Source: Hypericum androsaemum
Lineage: Eukaryota; Streptophyta; Magnoliopsida; Malpighiales; Hypericaceae
Length of the DNA stretch: 64,000 bases
Direction: 5' to 3'
Assembly: GCA_963995505.1 (NCBI GenBank)
Contig: OZ023185.1
Span: 124,001-188,000 of the forward strand
Positions 11,757 through 24,158 of this stretch are shown one piece after another; the first letter of the stretch is position 1; the number at the start of each line of letters is the position of its first letter. The notes below the pieces were generated by a model, which ran no database searches, had not been told where the DNA came from, and was given only the letters and a program-made list of their open reading frames with translations. The position numbers and the translations under genes were made by a program.

Positions 11757-12700
11757 CTCTTTTCCCTTCTCTTTTTTCTTTTGTTAATAATAATTTCTTC
11801 TTCTTCTTCTTCTTCTTTTGTTGTTGTAGTAGTAGTAGGTGGTGTGAATATTTATGTATTTTTTGAGGGATGAATATTTATGTATTCGGTTTGCCCTTTT
11901 ATTTATGCTGTTGTTGGGAATTTAATTACTCACCTTCCACAGATAGCATATCATGATTCATGATATGATATAATATAATATAATATAGACGAGATCCCGC
12001 CCGCCAGGCCATTATTAATTATTAATTAATTAATTATAAGCGGCGCATTGAATTGCGACTTTTCATGTGTTGTAGACTTTGTAGCTGTAGTTGTTTTGCG
12101 GAGAGAAAAGTCGTCGTGTCAAGTTTGGATTGCGCAGTTGCCTTTCTTGCTAATTAATCACCTTTTCAATAAAATATATGTAAAGTGGACGCCCACCAAC
12201 CCCCACCCAAGTACGACCTTTTGTTAATCTAATTAAAATGTATATATTAATTACCATATAAATGTTGTTTAGTTTGGTCCTTGATCTTTTTTTTGTAGGT
12301 TGACTTGCATGTGATTATTGATCGAACTGTAAGATCTGGCCAACTAGAGCTTTAGAATTTCCACATCAGCTGCCGGCGCATAATCATCAGTACATATTAA
12401 TTAATTAATTAACGTACATGTGACGGCTGACTAGAAAAATTCACCATGTCTTTTTTATAAGTAAATTTATTAATTTTATATTTCTTGTGCGAATGTTGAT
12501 GACGGTGAACCAGGCAAATGTTCAAGTAGTTGCGGTAAATGAGGATTTTTTTTTTCTTTTGGGGAGAAGTCTTACCCCTGCAATAAGTGCGAAAGTCAAA
12601 TGGATAAGTTTGTAATTTTGAAACCTTCAAATATTACTTTCCAAGTTGTATTGGTTGGGACGCGGTGAAACTAGGGCTTTTTAAACCCCTCGACCTGTTT
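11757..12700. other. DHNAT upstream region, AT-rich
   Basis: It contains TTC and TTG trinucleotide runs (about 11788-11836), a GATATAATAT run (11961-11986) and TTAATTAA-type repeats (12016-12034; 12395-12411). These are consistent with a promoter and intergenic DNA. No gene seen. Confidence 0.45.
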
Positions 12701-12709
12701 TGAATAGAA

Positions 12710-13138
12710 GGATTTGGATTGGGTACGGAACGAAGAAATTGATTCTGTACGATTTGGACTGAAGGGAGACTGCAGCGGCAAGCGCAGGTATGTGACAATG
12801 GTAAATGCAGTTATGTGATAATGACAAGTATAGTTATGTGATAATGGCATTTATTTTTGTGAAAATGGCAAGTTCCCGTTGATGGTAATGGCACGGATAG
12901 TTTTTTTTATTTTGGTCTCCCATATTTTAGCATTTTTGCAAAAAGATCACACTGGCATGCACTGTTATGTGATACTGGCATGCGCAGTTATGTGATAATG
13001 GCATTTGTATCCGGCCTGTGTTTGTGCATGGATTTTTTTATTTTGGGCTTCGTATTTTAACGCGTTTGCAAAAAAATTCCTGCGTATCTTCATTCCAAAC
13101 AGTTCGGAATAGAGATATTCCGTACCCAATCCATACCC
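12710..13138. mobile_element. small Mutator-like element (429 bp)
   Basis: Terminal inverted repeats of about 21 bp: the left end GGATTTGGATTGGGTACGGA matches the reverse complement of the right end at 19 of 21 positions. The element is flanked by a perfect 9-bp duplication TGAATAGAA (12701-12709 and 13139-13147). The inside holds six or seven scattered copies of GTTATGTGATAATGGCA-like sequence (12788-13010) and no coding sequence. Confidence 0.75.
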
Positions 13139-13147
13139 TGAATAGAA

Positions 13148-14140
13148 AACTTGTCTCTGAATAGCAACGGCGAGGATGTATTTGGCAATAACGAAACCCT
13201 AGGGATTTCCACGTGAATCAAAAGGCAGCTGTCCGATTCACGTGATGAGTATCACTCTGATGCGACTTGGGAGGCATGGATTTGGCCTTGTTTATGTTGG
13301 AAGGGATAATTTCAAGAAAACTACGAGACGTTAGGTGGATTATCAATTGATGTGCTTGAATTGGGTGGTGCCAAGGTCAATCCGTAACAAAGTCTGTTTA
13401 ACAGGAAACAAAAAAAGGCCGCACATGAATATTGAACTTCTAATATTAGAGATTTTATAAGGTGTTTTGGAAAATGCAAAATTATATTACGTTTAGTGTT
13501 ACACAATGTTGTCACACCATGTTGTGTGTAGCAAGCAGTACATCATGTTGTCTTTATTGGTATACCATGTTGTGTTACACCTAGTTACAATATTAATGGT
13601 ATATCATGTTGTGTTTAGCAGCATCATTTAGTGTTTAGTGATATACCATATTTGCATAGGGCATTTTGGGAAATTCGGGCCGGGTTTAACCATAAGTCTA
13701 GCCTTTGGTTCAACTGATGGTCATGTTGTTGACCACAGAGTTTTTCGGACGGATTGGATAGTTTTGTCTGGTTGGATCCCCCGGTCTTTGGTTCAACCGA
13801 TGGTCACGTCGTTGACCACATGGTTTTTCGGACAGACCGGTCGTTTTTTGGTTGGACTGCCCGAACAGCAAAAAATGGATACCTTTTAAAATATATATTC
13901 TTTAAAATATAAAAGTGATTAAATTATAATTTTGGTGCTTATATATTATAATTTGAAATAAAATTAGATAATATTGCTAACTATTTTCTATTTTTAATAC
14001 TAAATATAATAAATAATTTATTTTTAATCAAATAATATTTGATCCGACCTGTAGTTTGACTGATCAAACCGATTGACCCGGAGGATGAGAAAAATTCATG
14101 GTCGACCTCCAGGTAATTTTTTAAAACCATGATATTGATA
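13148..14140. repeat. degenerate repeat-rich DNA
   Basis: Between 13500 and 13640 the motif CATGTTGT(G)TT recurs five or six times. Between 13680 and 13860 a block of about 95 bp (TTTGGTTCAAC(T/C)GATGGTCA..GTTGACCACA...TTTTTCGGAC) occurs twice as a direct repeat. The right side ends in TTTTTTAAAACCATG, resembling the end of a hAT-type MITE, but no matching left end or duplication was found. Confidence 0.45.
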
Positions 14141-16209
14141 ATAGAGAAATCTCACAATTCCATGAGACATTTTCTTATTGGACAAAGACAGTCATTAATT
14201 AAAAAAGAAAAATCTACGTGATTATAGAGAAATTTCATAGTTCTAGGAAACATATCTTTATTGTATAAAGATATCATTGAAGAAATAATCAATGCATTGT
14301 AAAGACATTAATGAAAGCAAACATTGCCAAAAATACCCCTATAGACACCCGTGTGAAGATCTCAGCCCTACGATTGAAAAAACTTGTATTCTTCCGAAAC
14401 CAACGATCATGATCGTACTCCGGATAGTATTGCACACTCTTTTAATGGCAGCAACCAATTCGGCCACTCAACTGATGCAACCCCTAATTTTAACTTTCTT
14501 GAATTGAGAGTAGAAGTTGTTTACACCTGCCAATTTTGTTATGCTTCTTTTGGCGTGCCTAATTGTGCCATCTAGATTAGATTTCTTAATGTTTAAATTT
14601 ATTCTATAATAGAGATAGTACCAATGAGGTTAAATTTTAATATAATGCAATTCTCCAAAAACAGAGAGCATTTGGATAAGTAATTTTAATATAATGCAAT
14701 TCCGAATCAGTGAGAGTGAGAATGGATGGAGAGGAGGAGGACACAGGTTTGGTTTGAAAATTAAACCAGCGAGGAACAATTGAATTCTATTGTCAGTTTT
14801 TTTTAGGGTTAGAGTACTGGTTGCTTATATTAAGAAACTATTTCAGAGTACAAAAGTTCAATAATCTCCGGAGATTTTTAGTGACCCAGTTCGATGGAAG
14901 AGTTGCCGACCTATTGTTAGTTCCAGGTTACCCATTTTGACCAATGACTTGATATTAAGCTGGACGCATTGAACTAGTCTCCGTAAAAAATAGATATTAT
15001 ATGTTTTCCATAAGATAAGCAATCGGCTACATACAGTATTGAATACGATAGTCAAGATCAAATGGACGTAACCAGGGGCGCAATAGAAAATTTGAAGAGT
15101 GGGGATAATATAATTTTTTGAACCCGACTAACATATGATAAGTCGATAACTGATCATTCAGATTTCGATTTTTAGGTTAATTAAATTTTTAGTAGAGTCA
15201 ATTTCTAATTTTAGTTGGGACATACATTAAAAAATATACCTAATTATCAAACATAAAAAATAAGAGGAATTACCCCCACTTCTCTTAACCTCTCTCCGCC
15301 CCTGGACGTAACTGTTGATTTATGGTGAAGATTTAATATTTGCCCATGAAAACTTTTTTCCCCTTTTGGTACTCGATGGCGCAAAATATTGTAGAGTAGG
15401 GATCTGACTGGGCCTGATGGAAGAACCACCAGCAAATCTATACAAATTTGGTTGGGTTGGGCTGGGATTGGCTAAAAACATGAAACGGGGGTGGGTTTTT
15501 AATTTGTGTTTGCTCATTCTGAATGTTTATAATTAACCCTTTCATTCCTGCAGCGCCGGCTTATTAGAGGGAGACTAAGTGGGGACGATGACATGATTAC
15601 AGATAAACAAATTAAAATTAAAAGGATACAATAAGCACTATAAATACCAACCCACAAGGCTTCCATTGCCCCGTGTCTATTATATATATATATATATATA
15701 TACAAAATCTCTACCAACTAGCTAGTGACACTAGTAATTATATAATATTTTTTTTGACACTAGTAATTATATAATTTGAAAAGTGAGGAACATGAGAGCA
15801 TAACATAACAATATGGAAAAGAAAGTCGTCAATGTTGAGTTGTATGTTAAAGCAGCTGTTCCCATGCGGCGAGGTCGATGACCAAGACGGAAGGCGGTGG
15901 ATCGACGGTAGGGATTCGAATCTATATATATATATATATAAGGCTACTGCATATCAATTAGATCGACCACTAATCAATTTCTCTTCTATATCATCTATAG
16001 CAAATTGCCTTGGAAACAAATGGTGTATCAGAGAGTATCTTTAGAAATTTCTACAAATATCACAGATAACATCTGATGTTGAGTCGCTTGATGGGTAACG
16101 TAGGGAGCAACAACGAGCATCTTTATGAACTATCAAGAAGTTAAATAACTTAACTAGTCTAGAGCATCAATATTAAAACCCCTTCTTTTAAAAACAAACA
16201 ATGTTACAA
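14141..16209. other. AT-rich intergenic DNA without recognised gene
   Basis: The sequence shows short AT-rich frames only and a TA microsatellite (15679-15702), with a second TA run at 15921-15939. Nothing else could be supported. Confidence 0.4.
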
Positions 16210-16223
16210 TTTGGCAAAGAGCA

Positions 16224-17052
16224 AGGAATGGTGCTCCTGGCTCCACGCCGAGTTCAAGGAATTGAGGTTTGGATGGTAGGAGCAGACTTTAATGCGGTGT
16301 TGGACAGGTCGGAAAGGCGAAATGGTACTCCTGGCTCCACGCCGAGTTCAAGGAATTTCATCAATTTCATCGAATGTGGTGAGCTAATTGATTTACCACT
16401 TCACGGTCACAAATATACTTGGCGGAAGAATGGCTCGACAAGTCGTATTGATAGATTTCTCTTAAGTGCTGGTTGGTTAAACCTCTTTCCAGACTTATTA
16501 CAATTCTCAAAGCCAAAAGGATTGTCTGATCATCACCCTCTGGTTCTGAAGAATGTGCATCTTAACTGGGGTCCAAAGTCATTTCGGTTCCTCAATTGTT
16601 GGCTTGATGACCAGTCCTTCAAAAGTTTATTTGCAGCTTGGTGGCAGGAGCTTGATCAGCATACCTTTGGTTCCCAAAAACTGGTCCACAAGCTGAAGCT
16701 AGTTAAAACTAAAATTCAGACCTGGAACAAATTACACTTTGGCTTGGTTGGGGCGAAGCTCAAGGCAGTGGAGGAGGAAATCGACATGTTGGACAAACAG
16801 GAGGAGCTCTCTGATCTCCGTGTTGATGCTCAGCTGAGAAAAGAAGGTTTGCAAACTAACCTCTTTGAATTACAAAACCAACGAGAATCAATCTGGAAGC
16901 AAAAGTCAAGGCAAAATTGGGGTTCCAAGGGTGATAGGAACACTAAATTTTTCCATGCTTCTACTTCAATGAGAAGGAGTATGAATCACATTGGGAGTAT
17001 CAAACTAAATGGAGAATTGGTGCTTCAGCCTATGGCTATTAAAGAGGGCATC
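16224..17052 (+). pseudogene. LINE ORF2 fragment: end of AP endonuclease domain and linker
   Basis: The open frame reads VWMVGADFNAVLDRSERRNG, then LPLHGHKYTWRKNG, IDRFLLS and GLSDHHPLVL, which are the C-terminal motifs of the endonuclease/exonuclease/phosphatase fold used to nick target DNA. The SDHHP motif carries the catalytic Asp and His. A coiled, charged linker follows (KLKAVEEEIDMLDKQEEL). The frame ends inside the inserted LTR. The N-terminal catalytic motifs are absent, so the fragment cannot be active. Confidence 0.85.
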
Positions 17053-19604
17053 TGTTATACCAAATTTGTTACAACAAAATAAAGTTAGTTTTGGAAGGGT
17101 CTAGGTTTAGTCTGTCATCGTTCGGTAAAATAGGCGTAACTTTTTCATCCGGACTCCAAATTAGGTGATTCTAATTTGTCTGGATTCATAATACCTAGAT
17201 TCATAATTTTGTTATTTGAGTTTTATGATTTATGAAATAATCTGGCTAGAACAAAGTAAGAATTTAAGGTACTTTGATATAAGTCTGATTTCGTCAGTAT
17301 TAGAAATATTTGTAAAAAAATAATTTGTTATATAATTTTATTTAAGTTAACTTAAATTTTAAATTTGCTATTCAATTTGATGATTAGCCATATTATGTTC
17401 GATAAATTAAGCAAAATATATTTAGCTGTCTAGTGATAAGATTTGTAAATAGAAGTGAGACGGATTAAAAGCTAGTTGAATTTTAGCTTGTAGAGGATAA
17501 GGGTAAAAAAAGGAAAGGAAAATGTGGCAATACAAAAAGAAAGTGAATAGGTGGTAAATCTAGGATAACTATGAATAGAAAAGTAAGAAACGTGGATGTC
17601 AAAAATAGTTGACACCAAAGCAAAGAGAAAAGAGAGAGTAAAATTGAGATAAGTGAGAAAATTGACCTACAATGAAAAGTGTACTTCACTGTCTTGGTCT
17701 CCACCGAAACTTCCACCATAAAGAAATTAGAAAGCAATAGAGAAAATAAATAAGGAAGAAAGCACAGAACCGAAGCGGAAGAGAAAAGTTATCACAAGTA
17801 AAAGAATAGTTGATCTCCATTAACTTACTTACAGTATTAAATTCTACTCCATAAACAATTAAGAACAGCTAGCACAATGAATATTTTTAGTATGAATATA
17901 ATCTATGAAGAGAACAATATAAAGTGGAGGATAACGAGTTTGAGATTTCAGTTCATATTCAAGAGTCTACCTATTTCTGTAGTAGAAATTCGGGAACCAT
18001 GATCGGGTATACAATTAATTATCAAAGAATCAATAAACTAATATGTATGTTTTCATCAGTTGTTTCGAAGAAGTTAAAAATAATAGATATGCCTATTTAA
18101 TTAAGAAAATGAGAAGATTAATTAAGTTGTCATCCAAAGGTTACCGAGCTTGGATTGAGAAATTTGTCCAAGAATATCTTTAAACAATGCTTAGACAATG
18201 TAAAGGTGGAAGTACACTACTAAATTTGGTCTACAGACTATAGAATATAATACAGATTTTTGAGATAAATGAAAATGTGTCTGAAATCTGTTGAGATTAA
18301 GGTAACATGTTTTAAGCCGTCCATTATGTGAAGGAGGTTGTCAGTAGGATGAGTGTGGTGGAAATATGAAGCCAAGTATTGGCAGAAATTGTAAATTAAG
18401 AAATGAAGTTTTACGTTTTCTAAGACCTATTTACATGCTAAAGAGGGTGGTAATGATAGTGGTTAATTATTCTTTTGACTAGTTAACCGACGTTTGAATC
18501 CGAGTGCCACGAGTTGTAAAACAAAGCAAGGAGCTTCTCTTTGAATGGTTTGAACAACCGTTGTCTTATAAGTGGATATTCTTTGTAACATGTGTTTAGT
18601 TAACTAGACGTGGTTGTCTAGTTTGATTTGGTGTACTTTTGGTTGGTTAAAAGTATGGTTTTGTGCTTGATTTTCGTCTATACGAGATTTGATGATGTAT
18701 GTGAATTTTGAAAAGTTTGGTATGTGATTTGTGTGATAGCGGATGATGAGGTCTACCCGTGACCAACCGGAGATGTTGGCATATGTGCACATATACTGAG
18801 GATATATTGGATATGTATATGATATGATATTTGGCCGGCGGAGTTAGTTTCTGATGGCGCCTTTAAGATATGGTATCCTCGTGTCGGTGTGGGAGTGACA
18901 CTATCTAGACCTATCTGAAGTTCATCTGAATTATGCTATGTGTTTGTGAAGGTCTATCTGAACTTCTGGTTATGATTCTTACGTGATTACTTTGATGACC
19001 TTATTTGTGAAATGCTCTTTTATTGTCTTAGCTTTGTGTCAGAATTGGTTGGGTTTGATGGGGACGACTGGTTGGTTAAATATATGTTACTTATAATATT
19101 TGTTACTAAGTATTTCAAAGCACTTATCCCTTACTTCAATCAACAAGTGAAGAGGTTTAAGCAAAGGTTTGCATCTGGAGAAGCTTTTTTCTCTGAGTTC
19201 AGCCCGTTATCTTCCATCTCGGGCTACATTTGAAAGTCTCCAGATGGTCTTTCTCTTTTGTAATCTAGGTCGCTCCATTGTACATATTTGTTAGTCTTTT
19301 GACATATGACCTTAGCTTAATGTTAATATGTAATATATGTATAAATTATGTTTATGTTTTAAAAGGATGTATTTTTTATGATACTATGTTAGAGATGTGT
19401 ACTCCAATTTTTGAATTATGTCTACCAGGTTTGGATAACGATAAATATGTATGTTTGAAGAGACAACGTTTTTGAAAAATATTTTTGACAATTTCTGTTA
19501 ATGAGAATAATGTGTTATGTTTGAAGCTTGCTAGGTTATGGTTTATTTTATTATGTTTGACATAATCTAGCGCCGGTCACCAACCATGAATTTGGGTTGT
19601 GACA
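17053..19604. mobile_element. probable solo LTR of a Ty3/gypsy element inside the LINE
   Basis: The insertion begins TGTTATACC and ends TTGTGACA, so it has TG...CA ends. It is flanked by a perfect 5-bp duplication GCATC (17048-17052 and 19605-19609), and removing it rejoins the LINE reading frame. No gag, pol, primer-binding site or internal second LTR is visible in its 2552 bp, so a solo LTR left by unequal recombination is the simplest reading. The length and termini resemble LTRs of Del/Tekay-type chromoviruses (from memory). A large non-coding element is the alternative. Confidence 0.75.
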
Positions 19605-22092
19605 GCATCTTCGATCATTTCCAGAATCAATTCTCGGTTCATTATCCGTCAAGACCAAGAATGCCACCAAATCTTTTTCGCAGGTTGAGTGCTGATTCAA
19701 TATCTTTGCTTGACCTTGCCCCAAGCAGGGAGGAGATCGTAAATGCAGTTTGGAGTTGTGGAGGTGACAAGGCTCCACGGCCAGATGGTTTCAATTTTAA
19801 CTTTATTCGAGGTGTTTGGGATATGATCAGGGAGGATGTCTTCTCTTTTGTTTTGGACTTCTTTGCAAGAAAGAGACTTCATGCTCTGGCTTCCTCATCC
19901 TTTATTGCCCTCATTCCGAAGTCTCCTGGTTCAAAACTTTTGTCCAACCTATGACCTATTAGCTTAATTGGTTGCGTTTATAAGATCATTTCCAAACTCT
20001 TGGCCCTCAGATTGAAGAAGGTGATTCATGAAGTCATCGGCTTGGAACAATCTGCCTTCATCGAAGGAAGACAGATTACAGAATGCTCAATGTTGGCTAA
20101 TGAGGTGATTGGCTATCTTCAACGTGAAAAGAGAAAAGCGGTCCTTTTGAAGCTGGACTTTTCTAGGGCGTTTGATTGTGTTAGCTGGTCTTATCTTGAA
20201 GAAACAATGGTTGAAATGAAATTTGGGGAGAACTGGCGTAGTTGGATTAAAGCATGTCTCTCAAATGCCTGAGCCTCTGTCTTAGTCAATGGCTCTCCTA
20301 CAAGGCTATTTTTTTAGAGAGAGGGCTCAGGCAAGGAGACCGTCTCTCACCATTTCTATTTCTAATTGCAGCAGAGGGGCTCAGAACTCTTATTAAGCGA
20401 GCAGAGGACTTGAATCTTATCAAAGGAATTACGATTCTGGGAGGCCAAATCCAAGTTAACATAGTTCAATATGCAGATGATACTTTGTTACTATCTACAG
20501 ATTGTGAGAAAAGTATTCTTAATATGAAGAGAATTGTACATATCTTTGGGCTTATTTCAGGTCTAAACATTAATCCTTCGAAGACCTCTTTGATTGGTAT
20601 TAATGTGATGCAAGAGTGGTTGAATTCCCTAATTGGTGAGTGAAATTGCAAGCAAGAAACTTTACCAATCAAATATTTGGGCCATCCTCTGGGCTGTGAT
20701 ATGCGAAGAGTTAAGTTTTGGAAGCCTGTTGTTCATGTAGTGGAAAATAGTGTTGCCTCCTGGTGCGGTTATCTTCTTTCAATGGGAGGAAGACTGACTC
20801 TGATCAAAGCTGTTCTTTTTTGTTTGCTTGTCTATTACCTCTCTTTGTATCGCATGCCAGTGAGTGTCGTTAATTCAATTGAGAAGTTGTTTCGCAGGTT
20901 CCTTTGGAACGGTGCTACAGATTCTAACAAAAGGTCCATGGTTAGTTGGGAGATTGTGACTTTGCCAAAAGAACTTGGAGGTCTGGGAATTGAGAAACTA
21001 TATATAAAAAAACCAAGCTTTACTCATCAAGTGGGCATGGAAATTTCTGACAGATTCTGAATCTTGTGGGCAAGCACTATCTCAGGGATTCATAATATTA
21101 AGAATACTTCAACAGTAACAAGGCTATAGGGGAAGAAAAGGGGTCATTGGTCAGCTGTTTGTGATGCTTTGACTGCTAATTCAGATATGGTTCTTTGTTC
21201 AGAGATGGTATTCAGTTCAATGCGGGCAATGATGCTCGTTTCTTTTTCTGGACTGACCCCTGGCTCAATGGAACAACTCTAAGGCACTCTTTCCCCTGGC
21301 TTTTTGGTATCTCAATGCAAAAATATTTTACCATGGCAGAATGTGGTTACTGGTCAGACAATGAGTGGAATTAGAACCTTACCTGGACTCGAATACTATT
21401 CTAATGGGAACAAGAATAGGTCTTAATGCTGGAAAATAGGTTGATGGACTTCAGGATGTCAAACATGAGGCTAGATCAACTACGCTGGAGTCTGTCAACG
21501 AATGACAACTTCTCAACCAAATCCATCTGCTGCAAGTTATACAGCTCTCTAGTCCCTATCATCACTGAAATCATCTCGGAGGTTCGCAAAGTTTGGGCTG
21601 GCCTTACTCCACTAAAAGTTGAGTGCTTTCTCTGGATTGCAGTGCAAAAGAAACTTCCAACACGTGATGCCCTGATCAGGAGAGACTCTCTGCTTTTTTG
21701 GGACTCATTATGCCTGCTGTGTTGGAGGGAAGATGAGACTAATGACCATCTGTTGCTTCATTGCCCTTTCTCATGGTCTATCTGGAATTACTTCGCGGGA
21801 CTGTTTAGATTTAGCTGTGTTCTTGTCGATCTTAAGCTCGACTCTCTCAAACTGGAAAGGCCTTGCAAGATCAGGGATGGATGATAAAGTTTGGCTAACT
21901 CTTTTTGGAGTGATCTTATGGGGCATCTGGCTTCACAGGAATAAAGTCATCTTTCGAGAAGATTTGAGCAACAAAAAACTACTTACTCAAACCATTCTCT
22001 CGCACTCTAGAGAATGGCTGGTGTGGACGAAATCGCCACAGATTTTGGGTGGACAAAGCTTGCTGCTTTATCTTCAATCACATGGATCTTAA
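19605..22092 (+). pseudogene. LINE ORF2 fragment: reverse transcriptase and zinc-binding domain
   Basis: The fragment resumes directly after the inserted LTR. Reverse-transcriptase motifs appear in order: FIALIPK (19900), SLIGCVYKIISKLLALRLK (19960-20015), QSAFIEGRQI (20050), LLKLDFSRAFDCVSW (20146-20190), GLRQGDRLSPFLF (20322) and the catalytic QYADDTLLLS (20467-20496). A zf-RVT domain follows (LTPLKVECFLWIAVQKKLPT; CLLCWREDETNDHLLLHC; 21600-21780), then a conserved tail WGIWLHRNKVIF (21922). In-frame stops at about 19952, 20270 and 20641 and shifts around 21060-21420 show it is dead. Confidence 0.88.
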
Positions 22093-22806
22093 ATAGGGAG
22101 GTGTTGTATGCCGAAAAATGTCAATTCGAAGCTTTCTCATCATTCATGTACTTCTATGTTGTTGAGATTTGCGTACTTAGGCGAGAATTGTAAGTCCGTG
22201 TGTATTTTTTATCGATACACTCGTGGTGGGTTGTACATTTTTTATTCATTTTAATAAAATACTTCTACTTACCAAAATTTTTTTGGCAAAGAGCAGTTTG
22301 TCATCATTTGAGATAGTAAATTCGAGCTAAAAAATGATTAGTCTATAGCAGGAGTCTCCAACTAAAAAAGAAGATAAGAGTGGCAATGGTCTTGAGTTTT
22401 GATGAGGCCGGTAAGTGCAACTTTGTATCTAGTACAAAGAAGTTCCACCTTTGATATATTTTAAAATATCGGTTTTATTAATAAATTTTACCTATAAAAA
22501 ATTTCTTGAATCTGGAAACATAAAATAGGAAAAGAACCTAATGCTCAAGGTGTGGCAACGCAAGCTAAACCAACTTGATAAGTAAACCCTTTCAGTAAGC
22601 TATAAACAGCCTAATAAAATGTAAACCAAGTAATTAAAACATAGAAGCGACTGTTGGTCTGACTTAGCAGGGGCCTGAGGCTCTATAAACAGCAGTTTTG
22701 GGCCATGTATAAATTGAACACAAGTGTGGGCTTACACGACAAGTGATTGGAACAGGTTGCCCATGCACCCCTGTCTCTCTCTCTCTCTCTCTCTCATTTT
22801 ATTTTA

Positions 22807-24149
22807 GGAAAAAGTACACTTAAGTATCCTGTAGTTTTACCAATTATCACTTGGGTACCCTATAGTTTCAAAACCGTAAAATAGGTCCAACTTATTAAAA
22901 TTTTTGTCACGGACCGGTCCCGAAGTCCGGTCCGAGATTTTTTTTGCGAACGGCGTCGTTTTATAGCCGACATGGACTACCACGTGGCTTAGACTAGGAT
23001 TACTCAATGCTGACGTGGCAGTGGATAAACTACCAACTTAGTACCTAATTTTTTATTTCTTTTCAAAAACTAAAAATCTCCAAATTTAACCACCCACACC
23101 GTCTTCTTCTTCCCTTCGCACTCTCTCCCTTTCCCCATCTCCCCAAATTACTCGCCTCCCCCTCCTCCCGCGCCCTCTACGTCTCCGCCTTCTTCCCCTT
23201 CCAGCTCGTACTCAACTATCCCCCCACCCTCACCCACCTCGCGCCCCTCTCCATCTTCGCCGACCTCGTTGACCTCGCCGCGTCGAGGCCTTCTCCGGCG
23301 GCACATCTGTCCTCCTCTACTATGTCGGGGTGGCCGTCTACGCCTTCGAGGGGGTGGGGACTGTGCTCCCGATCGAGTCAGAGATGAAGGACAAGGACAA
23401 ATTCGGGAAAGTGCTAGGCCTCGCAATGGGGTCCATCTCCCTAATGTACGGTGCCTTCGGCCTCATGGGATACCTCTTCTTCACATTTCCCTTGATGATG
23501 CACCTAGTCGACAAGATCCTGGAGCGCCGCTTCTGGGGTGGGGCCTAGTGCCTCTGGCTGAGGTGGGCCGCGGTGGCAGCGGTCAGCCTCGTGGCTCTCC
23601 TCGTCCCCAACTTCGGTGACTTCCTCTCCCTCATCGACAGTAGCGTGTGTTGCGGCCTGGAGTTCGTGCTGCCCGCTCTCTTCCACCTTCTTGCCTTTAA
23701 GGACGACATGGGATGGGGAGGGTGGTCCATCGACGTCGGGATCGTCGCTTTGGGGGTCATCCCTTTTCACTGTGTTTTGGGTTCTTGTAGGGATGGATTT
23801 GAAAATGGAGGGAGATGGGGAAAGGGGGAGAGAGTGAAGGGAAGAAGAAGAAGGGTGTGGGTAGTTAAATTTGAGGATTTTTGGTTTTTGAAAAGAAATA
23901 AAAAAAATCAGGTACTAATTTGGTAGTTTACCTACCGCCACGTCAGCATTGAGTAATCCTAGTCTAAGCCACGTGGCAGTCCATGTCTGCTATAAAACGA
24001 CGCCGTTAGCAAAAAAAATCTCGGACCCAACCTCGGGACCGGTCCGTGACAAAAATTTAAATAAGTTGGATCTATTTTACGGTTTTGAAACCACAGAATA
24101 TCCAAGTGATAATCGGTAAAACTACAAGGTACTTAAGTGTACTTTTCCC
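22807..24149. mobile_element. Pack-MULE: Mutator-like element carrying amino-acid transporter sequence
   Basis: Terminal inverted repeats of about 340 bp: left 22807-23146, right 23811-24149, beginning GGAAAAAGTACACTTAAGTA. The flanks are a perfect 9-bp duplication TTTATTTTA (22798-22806 and 24150-24158). The inverted repeats are AT-rich on the outside and include CCACGTGG-type palindromes, while the centre is strongly GC-rich and encodes recognisable transporter sequence on the plus strand. There is no transposase, so movement would depend on an autonomous relative elsewhere. Confidence 0.88.
23147..23795 (+). pseudogene. captured fragment of an AVT3-type vacuolar amino-acid transporter (AAAP family)
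   Basis: Frames inside the Pack-MULE read, in order: FFPFQLVLNYPPTLTHLAPL then SIFADLVDLA (23180-23278); a break; GVAVYAFEGVGTVLPIESEM then KDKDKFGKVLGLAMGSISLM (23326-23450); MHLVDKILERRFWGG (23500-23545); after a stop, VALLVPNFGDFLSLIDSSV and CCGLEFVLPALFHLLAF (23589-23700). These are transmembrane segments of the C-terminal half of AVT3-like transporters. About 40 residues are missing between the second and third blocks, a frame change lies near 23280 and a stop at about 23546, so no functional carrier can be made. The coding GC content contrasts sharply with the flanks. The donor gene is not in this window. Confidence 0.8.
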
Positions 24150-24158
24150 TTTATTTTA

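Larger units (their letters stand above)
16224..22281 (+). mobile_element. 5'-truncated L1-type LINE, split by an LTR insertion
   Basis: The element is bounded by a 14-bp target duplication TTTGGCAAAGAGCA (16210-16223 and 22282-22295). It ends in an AATAAAATAC...ACCAAAA tail typical of plant L1 elements. It encodes the end of the endonuclease domain, then reverse transcriptase, then a C-terminal zinc-binding domain. The 5' half of ORF2 and all of ORF1 are missing, the usual result of incomplete target-primed reverse transcription. A 2552-bp insertion (17053-19604) divides it. Confidence 0.9.

Noticed and set aside
17483..17737. 84-codon minus-strand hydrophobic frame
   Set aside because: Low-complexity Leu/Ser/Phe sequence within the solo LTR, with no conserved feature.
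23269..23619. 116-codon frame in the Pack-MULE as a novel gene
   Set aside because: It is out of frame with the captured transporter sequence, which clearly accounts for the GC-rich region.
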